Assembly (NCBI GenBank): GCA_024244665.1
Contig: JAAEOI010000585.1
Location: 1 to 25,413, forward strand
Direction of reading: 5' to 3'
Source of the DNA: Bacteroidota bacterium
Lineage (GTDB): Bacteria; Bacteroidota; Bacteroidia; Bacteroidales; GCA-2748055
Length of the DNA stretch: 25,413 bases
A model generated the notes under the pieces. It saw only the letters and a program-made list of their open reading frames with translations. It did not search any database and was not told the origin of the DNA. Below, in pieces: positions 1 to 6,682 of this stretch. Both the position numbers and the translations under genes were made by a program. Each line of letters begins with the position of its first letter. The first letter of the stretch is position 1.

Positions 1-1194
1 GCACCCTATAATGAGCGACATGGATTCCAATATGTGCTGAACCATGAGTTTTTTGCCGATGATGCCGGAATCTCGCATTTTCGGCCCTGGCTCGACAGGG
101 AGGTAGAGCGAAGAGGTCTCACCGCACAGAGGTATCCACAGTGGAGTCAGACCGACCCACCGGCCGATTGGGCGCTCTCGGTAAACAGCCTGGGTTTTGA
201 GCATGATGTGCCCGTTGAACTTACTTCCGAGCACTGGGTAACCGACAATTCCATTGAATTTATGGAAGATCAGTTGAAACAACGGCCCGATAAGCCCTTC
301 TTTCTGCATGCCAGTTACTTTGCCCCCCACCATCCCTATGGTGTGGTCAAGGAGTTTAATACCTATAAGCCTGAAGATATGGTAATTCCGCCCAGCTGGT
401 CTCCCGAGAAAGCGGATGCTTTTGGGAAAGCGCGGAGGGAGAGAAGTAAATACCCTGCTTTTTCTGAAGCCGATTTTAAGGAGCTAAAGGCTACCTATTT
501 TGGATTTATTACCCAGCTTGACTATGAAATCGGACGTTTGCTGGATTACATTGACAGCAATCCCGAACTGGCTGAGAATACTGTGATCCTGTTTCTTAGT
601 GATCATGGAGATCGCATGGGTGAACATGGCATGCTCTATAAAGGGGGTGACGGTGCCATGTTGGAAGGATCGGCTGGAATACCTTTTATGGTCAGATGGC
701 CCGGGCAAAAACCAAGGATGGAAAAAACTCCCGTCTCACACATCGATATTATGCCCACCTTTCTGGCTGCTTCGGGAATTGATGCAGCTTTGGACCTGCC
801 CGGGATGGACTTAAAACCTTTGATGGAATCTAAAGAGACTGAAACCACCTGGAAGGAGAGAACCATATTTTCCGAGTGGCTTTCTCCTTACCCCTTCAGA
901 TACATTATGGCCAGGAAAGGGAAATACAAGTTTATAGCAGACTTCAGGGGGGACAGCTATCCTGAAATGGAATCCACACTATTTGATATGGAGGCAGATG
1001 TGTGGGAAATGAACAACCTGGCCAGCGATCCCGTATATGCCACGGTAGTGGGTGATTTCAAGGAGGCGGTGCTTGAGCACTTTGACAGGCAAAAGGAGTT
1101 TCTGCCTGCAGTTATGCCGCCGGTGGTACCAAGAAGCAGATGGGATATCACCTTCCCATTTAAACCCTGGGAGAAGACCGAAGCCATTCAGTGA
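1..1194 (+). CDS. S1-family sulfatase, 5' end missing (cut by window edge)
   Basis: The reading frame is open from base 1 (first codons A-P-Y-N-E-R-H-G-F-Q) and runs 397 residues to TGA, so the GTG at 34 is internal and not a start. Aligned by eye to the complete paralogue at 12266-13882, about 136 N-terminal residues are missing, including the signal peptide and the formylglycine motif. Visible sulfatase features are the PFFLHASYFAPHHPY segment, the metal-site block LSDHGDRMGEHG and the C-terminal LFDMEADVWEMNNL block. It would hydrolyse sulfate esters, probably on a polysaccharide and outside the cytoplasm like its paralogue. One oddity: the paralogue's EGSVRVPLM reads EGSAGIPFM here, so the usually conserved Arg is lost. 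Sulfatase family is certain; substrate is not readable. Confidence 0.93.
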   Translation, partial: APYNERHGFQYVLNHEFFADDAGISHFRPWLDREVERRGLTAQRYPQWSQTDPPADWALSVNSLGFEHDVPVELTSEHWVTDNSIEFMEDQLKQRPDKPFFLHASYFAPHHPYGVVKEFNTYKPEDMVIPPSWSPEKADAFGKARRERSKYPAFSEADFKELKATYFGFITQLDYEIGRLLDYIDSNPELAENTVILFLSDHGDRMGEHGMLYKGGDGAMLEGSAGIPFMVRWPGQKPRMEKTPVSHIDIMPTFLAASGIDAALDLPGMDLKPLMESKETETTWKERTIFSEWLSPYPFRYIMARKGKYKFIADFRGDSYPEMESTLFDMEADVWEMNNLASDPVYATVVGDFKEAVLEHFDRQKEFLPAVMPPVVPRSRWDITFPFKPWEKTEAIQ

Positions 1195-1210
1195 TCAGGA
1201 GAACCACCTT

Positions 1211-1408
1211 TCATTCTGATTCCCCGTCATTGATCCAGGCCACAATCTCTGCACCATGCAGTTAGAGGATTTCAGCCGGCTCAGTGAAATATCCATCGTA
1301 GCAGGTCATAATCCCCACCCGCCCAAAATCCAGATCGAAAACAGGGAACTCTTCGCCTGCCTTCATTAGCCATTCAGGATTCGTTGCAACTTTCGAATCT
1401 ACAGAATT
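1211..1408 (-). pseudogene. Remnant of a carbon-nitrogen hydrolase (nitrilase superfamily)
   Basis: On the minus strand a frame between two stop codons translates to ...NPEWLMKAGEEFPVFDLDF, then GRVGIMTCYDGYFTEPAEIL, an in-frame TAA (1262-1264), then LHGAEIVAWINDGESE and a TGA. The FPVFDxDFGRVGIMxCYD pattern is the nitrilase-family strand around the nucleophilic Cys (Cys codon at 1301-1303), and the part after the TAA continues the family pattern (LxGAEI) in the same frame. Only about 65 codons remain of a domain usually near 260 residues, with stops on both sides, so this is a decayed relic, convergent to the sulfatase before it. Family assignment rests on motif recognition. Confidence 0.72.
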
Positions 1409-1509
1409 TCAGTATAGGCAATTGTGATTCCAGGCAGGTCAACCTGCGCCTGACGTTGCATTCGGTTGTGTGATCAGAACCGATAGTGCCATTTTGTATA
1501 AAACAAAGA

Positions 1510-1529
1510 ACAAATAGTGCATTGTTTGT
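1510..1529. promoter_or_regulatory. Imperfect 20-bp palindrome, possible operator upstream of susC
   Basis: The sequence ACAAATAGTGCATTGTTTGT is self-complementary at 8 of 10 paired positions around the centre. It lies about 215 bp before the susC start codon in otherwise gene-free DNA. A dimeric regulator could bind it, but no regulator is encoded in the window and no second copy was noticed, so this is tentative. Confidence 0.25.
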
Positions 1530-1710
1530 ACATTATCAATAGCCTATTATTACGCAGATCAAGACTTGAGCTTTTGTTCGTGTCGATTTCGTTACATGAA
1601 ATCATGTATGAGATTTCAGAAAGGGAGAAATTGGCGGCGTTTTTGGCGGGACAAAGTTGTGTGAATTAGAGTGAGGTTGAGTTGAGATTAGTTTTGTTTA
1701 AAAACCTATA

Positions 1711-1718
1711 CATATTTG
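1711..1718 (+). promoter_or_regulatory. Possible -7 promoter element of susC
   Basis: CATATTTG matches the Bacteroidota -7 consensus TAnnTTTG except for its first base, and sits 27 bp before the susC ATG. A TTTG at 1693-1696 lies upstream but too close for the usual -33 spacing. Weak evidence. Confidence 0.3.
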
Positions 1719-1745
1719 TACAATAATCCTAAATAACTCTAAACT

Positions 1746-4700
1746 ATGAAAAGACAATTTCTAGTAATCTCAATGTTAATTCTCGGGCAGGCATTAATTT
1801 TTGCCCAGATTGACGTGTCAGGCACGGTCATTGACCAGACCGGTCTGGGCCTTCCGGGTGTGAATGTCTCTGTTCAGGGCACCACCGTCGGAGGAGTAAC
1901 CAATTTGGACGGACAATATAACCTGACCGTACCAGATGGCAATTCAATTATCGAATTCACCTATGTCGGATACCTGAAGCAGGAAATCGGGGTTGGTAAT
2001 CAAACCGAAATTAATGTAACCCTGCAGGAGGATGTACTCGGATTGGAAGAGGTAGTTGTGATCGGCTACGGAACCACTAGGAAGATGGATGTGACAGGAG
2101 CCGTTGCTACCCTTAGTGGGGATGACATTGCTGAAATACCTACTCCCAATTTCGAGGAAGGCATGCAGGGGAAAATCCCCGGCCTTGAAATGAAGAGGAC
2201 CTCAGCTGAACCAGGAGGAGGTATCTCTGTAAAGATCAGGGGAACCAACTCACTTTTGGGGAATAATGAACCCCTCTTTGTGATTGATGGATTTCCAATG
2301 ATCAATGACAATCAGAGCCGCCCGGGTGGCTGGGAACAGCAGGAACCATTGAACCTTCTGTCTAGCCTGAATCCAAACGACATCGAATCGGTACAGGTGC
2401 TGAAGGATGCATCCGCCACGGCCATTTACGGTTCACGCGGGGCTAACGGAGTGATTATCATCACTACCAAGTCGGGCCAGAAAGGTAAAGCCATGGTGGA
2501 TTTTGAATACTCACATTCAATATCCCAGGTAAATCATAATTTCGAGTTTAGCAATGTGGAGCAATATACCACAATTGAAAATCAGGCTCTCTTTAACAAC
2601 CAGGGTGCTTCTACGCCAGCCTACCGTTATACAGCTGCAGATTTAAATGCATGGGGACTGGACAATACTCCCCAGGAACTGGCCGCCTTATACGGTGAAG
2701 GCACCAACTGGCTTGATGAAGTTCTCCAGATCGGACATGTAAATAATTACAATCTTTCCATACAGGGCGGTGACGCACGTACCACATACATGATATCAAC
2801 CAACTATTATGATGAACAAGGTGTAATTATAGAATCCGGTTACAAGAAGGGAACCATAAGGGCAAATGTCAACAGCCAGGTTCTTGACCGCCTGAAAGTA
2901 GGAGTCAATATGAGCGCATCCCGCTACAATTCCGACAGGTTCGCTCAAGCCGCTAGGCTTACCGGTGGCGGACCCGACAGGCTGGGGGTTATTACCGAAG
3001 CATTCCGTGCTAATCCCATGACCACACCGGAAACACCACACCTTGAGCCGAATGACCTGTTGCAATATGCACCGGGGACGGCAAACGTAACCAATTTTAT
3101 CTACAACCCGGTCCAGGAGGCTCAGAAGAGGACCAATACAGAGGGCATGAACTTTTTCCTGGGAACCTTGAATGCGGAACTTGAACTGGTAGACGGACTG
3201 AAATTAGTTGGCCGCGCCGGATATAATTTCCAGAGCCAGGAAAGGACCAACTTTCTTCCCATGAGCACACCCGTTGGTTACTGGTGGGGCGCAATTGGAA
3301 GTCATAGTTTCTACGACAACACGCAATTTGTATGGGAGAATTACCTGAATTATGCCAAAACCTTTGGTGGTGTACACAACATTGATTTTACCGCCGGGTA
3401 TTCCTTCGAACAGACCAGGATACAAAATAAAAGCATGAGCGGAGACAAATTTAATTTTGACGCACAGGGTATCTACGGCTGGAATAATATGAGTGTCCCA
3501 GCCCCCATGCAGATTTCTGAATCACAACGGTCACTTGCATCCTTTTACGGGAGGTTTTTCTATAACCACTCCGACCGTTACATGGTAACCTTTACAGGCA
3601 GGCAGGACGGTTCCAGTGTATTTGCCGAGAACAACAAGACAGCCTTTTTCCCATCCGGTGCTGTTGCCTGGGTAATTTCCCAGGAAGCCTTCATGGATGG
3701 TGCCGACTGGCTTTCCAACCTGAAGTTGCGCGGTAGCTACGGAATTGTGGGGAACCAGGCGATCGGTCCTTACGGCTCCCTGGCCAAAGTCAGGACCAGC
3801 GCGGGTCATGTTGGTCAAGGATACACTATCGGCGGATCGAAAAACAGCGGATTGGTACCCTGGACCGCCGCCAACCCCGACCTGAGATGGGAATCCACCA
3901 AGCAACTTGATATTGGTGTCGATGCTGCCTTCCTTGCAGGCAGGGTCAGGTTTAGTGCCGACTGGTACAAGAAAAACACAATTGACCTCCTGCAGAACAA
4001 GCCTGTTCCCATGTTAACCGGATATAATACATTTACCAGCAATTTTGGTGAAATATCCAATACCGGTGTTGAGCTCATGATTGGCGGCAGCCCTTCGATC
4101 GGCAGCTTTGGCTGGAATACCACATTGACCTTCAGCTATAACCGCAACGTGATAGAAGACCTGGGACTGGATGCTGAGGGAGAACCCCTGAAAGTAGCTC
4201 TTGCCCCGGGTGGAGCCGGGGGCGCTTCCCCAAGGTTTGTGCTGGGTGAACCCATCGGTACTTTCTGGGGAACTAATTGGCTGGGTATGGTAACCGCAGA
4301 GGATGTGGCTGCTGGCGATGTAGCTTTTTCGCCTGGACTCGATGAACCGGGTGATATGAAATTTGAAGACCAGTTGACCGTGGATACAGATGGCGACGGT
4401 GTGCCCGATGCTCCAGATGGCGTGATCAATGCCTCCGATGCTTATGTAATAGGAACAGCGCAACCCGATTTCATTTTTGGATGGGACAATACCTTCACTT
4501 ACGGTAACTTCACCCTGAATCTCTTTATTAATGGTGTAATAGGCGGGAGTGTTTGGAACTCAATGAGGCAGTATACCCATTCCGGGAACGCTCTGGGAGC
4601 CGGCGGACGTCATTCGAAGGAGTATGCCGAGAACCACTGGACAGAATCAAATTTAGATGCTCCGTACCCGAGACCCGGTGGATTTGGGGGAGGGAGTAAC

Positions 4701-4955
4701 TATTTCCTTGAATCTGCCAGCTTTGTTCGCCTGCAGACAGCTTCACTGATGTACAGGATTCCTGCAGAAAAGATTAGCTGGATGAGGAACGCTTCTGTCT
4801 ATGTTAGGGGTTCCAACCTTTTTGTAATCACCGATTATAGCGGCTTCGATCCCGAAACATCATTCAGGGGTCAGTCGGATGCTTCTCAGAATATTGACCT
4901 GGGTAACTACCCGAGGCCCTGGACTGTTGAGTTTGGTGTAAAACTGGGCTTCTAA
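1746..4955 (+). CDS. susC: SusC-like TonB-dependent outer-membrane transporter
   Basis: A 1069-residue protein for energy-dependent import of oligosaccharides across the outer membrane, working with the SusD lipoprotein encoded next. Residues 1-20 are a Sec signal ending at IFAQ. Residues about 22-95 form a carboxypeptidase-regulatory-like domain. The TonB-box/linker EEVVVIGYGT is at about 101-110, and the plug domain follows, with the SusC signature VLKDASATAIYGSRGANGVI at 218-237. The rest is the barrel, ending in Phe (VEFGVKLGF) as barrel proteins usually do. There is no STN domain, so it should transport without signalling through an ECF anti-sigma factor. Around residues 879-902 an acidic DTDGDGVPDAPDGVIN stretch resembles a calcium-binding loop, common in this family. 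The length is normal and no frameshift is evident. Specificity cannot be read from the sequence. Confidence 0.97.
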   Translation: MKRQFLVISMLILGQALIFAQIDVSGTVIDQTGLGLPGVNVSVQGTTVGGVTNLDGQYNLTVPDGNSIIEFTYVGYLKQEIGVGNQTEINVTLQEDVLGLEEVVVIGYGTTRKMDVTGAVATLSGDDIAEIPTPNFEEGMQGKIPGLEMKRTSAEPGGGISVKIRGTNSLLGNNEPLFVIDGFPMINDNQSRPGGWEQQEPLNLLSSLNPNDIESVQVLKDASATAIYGSRGANGVIIITTKSGQKGKAMVDFEYSHSISQVNHNFEFSNVEQYTTIENQALFNNQGASTPAYRYTAADLNAWGLDNTPQELAALYGEGTNWLDEVLQIGHVNNYNLSIQGGDARTTYMISTNYYDEQGVIIESGYKKGTIRANVNSQVLDRLKVGVNMSASRYNSDRFAQAARLTGGGPDRLGVITEAFRANPMTTPETPHLEPNDLLQYAPGTANVTNFIYNPVQEAQKRTNTEGMNFFLGTLNAELELVDGLKLVGRAGYNFQSQERTNFLPMSTPVGYWWGAIGSHSFYDNTQFVWENYLNYAKTFGGVHNIDFTAGYSFEQTRIQNKSMSGDKFNFDAQGIYGWNNMSVPAPMQISESQRSLASFYGRFFYNHSDRYMVTFTGRQDGSSVFAENNKTAFFPSGAVAWVISQEAFMDGADWLSNLKLRGSYGIVGNQAIGPYGSLAKVRTSAGHVGQGYTIGGSKNSGLVPWTAANPDLRWESTKQLDIGVDAAFLAGRVRFSADWYKKNTIDLLQNKPVPMLTGYNTFTSNFGEISNTGVELMIGGSPSIGSFGWNTTLTFSYNRNVIEDLGLDAEGEPLKVALAPGGAGGASPRFVLGEPIGTFWGTNWLGMVTAEDVAAGDVAFSPGLDEPGDMKFEDQLTVDTDGDGVPDAPDGVINASDAYVIGTAQPDFIFGWDNTFTYGNFTLNLFINGVIGGSVWNSMRQYTHSGNALGAGGRHSKEYAENHWTESNLDAPYPRPGGFGGGSNYFLESASFVRLQTASLMYRIPAEKISWMRNASVYVRGSNLFVITDYSGFDPETSFRGQSDASQNIDLGNYPRPWTVEFGVKLGF

Positions 4956-4984
4956 GCTATTCACGTAATATAAATACATAAAAT

Positions 4985-6535
4985 ATGAAGACAATGAAAG
5001 CAAAAATATTAATACTTACTGCGCTTATGTTTCTTTTCATGGTAAGTTGTGAGGACTTTCTTGAAGAGAAAACTTTCAGCCAGCTTACTCCCGGTCTGAT
5101 GTTCGAGAACGAGGCGAACGCTCAGCTTGCGGTCAATGGAATCTATATCGCTCATTTCGAGGAACGCCTCGGAGAGCAGATGTATTGGCCTGCCTCATGG
5201 GGAGGGTTTTGCCAGGAATTTTCAGCCTTTAGCGAAAACAATAACGTGGACCTTGGAATTATTTCATCCTGGGCTCGGTGGAGATTCCACTGGTTCGCCC
5301 TCTACAAGGCAATAAATTCCGCCAACGGGGTAATCAGAGGGGTCACGGATATGAGTCCAGATGTTATAAGCGATGAGGCCAGGATACAGTTCATAGCTGA
5401 AGCGAAGTTCCTTCGGGCCCATGGTTATTTTGTCCTGTGGAAGGGATGGGGTGGTGTTTCATTATTGACAGAACCTACTCTAAACCCGGAAAATGCTTTA
5501 CAGCCAAGGTCCAGTGCCCAGGAAACCTTCAATTTAATCGAAGCTGACCTGAAAGCTGCACAGGCAGATCTTCCAGTCAACTATAAAGGAGGATTCCCGG
5601 ACGCAGCCCGAGGTACCAAGGGTGCTGCCACTGCTATGCTGGCACAGCTTTATAGCTATGCATCAGGTCAGCAGTTCAAGGGAAATGGCGCCGTTGGAGG
5701 CGATGCCAATTTCAATAACCTGGGAACCTATTGGAATGAGGCCAGGGCTGAATTATTCGCCCTGATCGATGAAACCAATCCTTCCCAGGCAAAAGCACCT
5801 TATATGTATTCCCTTGAACCGGATCTAAAGTGGCTTTATACAGGTGGTGAGCAGGTTGCCGGGACATGGCAAAACGTGCGGGATGCCCATTCATGGGGAC
5901 AGGAAATAATCTGGTCGACCAATTGGAAACCCGAGATCGTTGATGGTACCTGGTACTTCAACCACTGGGGCGGCAGGTATTATTCACCATATTCCCTGTC
6001 CAGGTTTGAAGCGGGAGAATACCGGGCAGAGATAAAACATGATTCAGCACACGCTGCCAATCTTGACAGGATCGTATGCAGGCATGTCAAGCGGAACCGG
6101 TCTGGGAATGATAATGAAAATGATCAATTCTTTGCCAGGTACGCCGGTATGCTGCTGCTGATGGCGCACGTGGAGAATGAAAGCAACAGCGGACCGACAG
6201 CGCTTGCTGAAGCATGCCTTAATGCCGTAAGGGCGCGGGCACGTGCCGGAGATGGCGTAACAACCTACACTGTGCCGGCTGATGTAGCTACCGGATTAAC
6301 ATATGACCAGTTTAGGAATGAAGTGTATGACGAGGCGATCGTGGAATTGTTCCACGAGCAGCAATTCTGGTGGTGGGCTCAAATGACCGGTCACTGGGAA
6401 GCGGACTGGGCCGATATTGCTTCAGGAGCGGACGGCGGCAAAGGTCCGTATAACCCCGCATGGAAGTTATGGCCCATTCCGGAAAATGATATAGTAGCAT
6501 CCGGTGGCGTAATTTTACAAAACGCAGGACACTAA
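4985..6535 (+). CDS. susD: SusD/RagB-family outer-membrane glycan-binding lipoprotein
   Basis: A 516-residue surface lipoprotein that caps the SusC barrel and captures glycan. The N-terminus is a lipoprotein signal with lipobox FMVSC (Cys22), followed by EDFLEEK as is typical of the family. The family-characteristic FLRAHGYFVLWKGWGGVSLL is present, with the helical EAIVELFHEQQFWWW segment near the C-terminus and the closing WPIPENDI...LQNAGH pattern. It starts 29 bp after the susC stop with no terminator between, so the two are cotranscribed. Aromatic-rich stretches (WGG, YWPASWGGF, QFWWWAQMTGHW) are compatible with stacking on sugar rings. A strong terminator follows, so susC-susD forms a two-gene unit. 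Substrate unknown. Confidence 0.96.
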   Translation: MKTMKAKILILTALMFLFMVSCEDFLEEKTFSQLTPGLMFENEANAQLAVNGIYIAHFEERLGEQMYWPASWGGFCQEFSAFSENNNVDLGIISSWARWRFHWFALYKAINSANGVIRGVTDMSPDVISDEARIQFIAEAKFLRAHGYFVLWKGWGGVSLLTEPTLNPENALQPRSSAQETFNLIEADLKAAQADLPVNYKGGFPDAARGTKGAATAMLAQLYSYASGQQFKGNGAVGGDANFNNLGTYWNEARAELFALIDETNPSQAKAPYMYSLEPDLKWLYTGGEQVAGTWQNVRDAHSWGQEIIWSTNWKPEIVDGTWYFNHWGGRYYSPYSLSRFEAGEYRAEIKHDSAHAANLDRIVCRHVKRNRSGNDNENDQFFARYAGMLLLMAHVENESNSGPTALAEACLNAVRARARAGDGVTTYTVPADVATGLTYDQFRNEVYDEAIVELFHEQQFWWWAQMTGHWEADWADIASGADGGKGPYNPAWKLWPIPENDIVASGGVILQNAGH

Positions 6536-6571
6536 GCATTAGTTTTAGGTTTAGTATAAATTGGTAGAGAG

Positions 6572-6605
6572 AGCGCACTTCCTGTATGGGGTGCGCTTTT
6601 TTTTT
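6572..6605 (+). terminator. Rho-independent terminator after susD
   Basis: A 7-bp perfect stem, AGCGCAC (6572-6578) paired with GTGCGCT (6591-6597), closes a 12-nt loop and runs into nine consecutive T residues (6597-6605). It lies 36 bp after the susD stop and separates susC-susD from the hydrolase/sulfatase run. Confidence 0.9.
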
Positions 6606-6682
6606 ATCCCCTCATGTGGAAAATGGGTGTTAACCACCTATGATCTATGTAAAGAATTCTTTAAACAGTGAAATTTTTTCCA

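Larger units (their letters stand above)
1195..1745. other. Gene-free interval upstream of susC
   Basis: This 551-bp stretch holds no intact gene. Its first 200 bp or so carry the nitrilase relic. The remainder is AT-rich and contains an imperfect palindrome (1510-1529) and a weak Bacteroidota-type promoter candidate just before susC. No RNA gene or terminator was recognised here. Confidence 0.7.

Noticed and set aside
34..1194. GTG at 34 as the start of the first sulfatase
   Set aside because: The frame is open from base 1 and the upstream codons align with the internal sequence of the paralogue at 12266-13882, so the gene enters from outside the window.
1411..1500. Extension of the nitrilase relic further upstream on the minus strand
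   Set aside because: Frames there contain stops and show no clear nitrilase pattern, so the relic was limited to the recognisable part.
4381..4452. Acidic DTDGDGV-type stretch in SusC as a dockerin or separate EF-hand domain
   Set aside because: A single loop of this kind is common inside SusC barrels and there is no second repeat as in a dockerin.
3531..4463. Several antisense open frames of 97-149 codons in susC
   Set aside because: They are shadows of the susC frame, overlap one another in different frames, and lack domains.
6620..6640. GGTG-TTAAC-CACC short inverted repeat before the large hydrolase gene
   Set aside because: Arms are only 4 bp with an odd spacer, too weak to call an operator or terminator.
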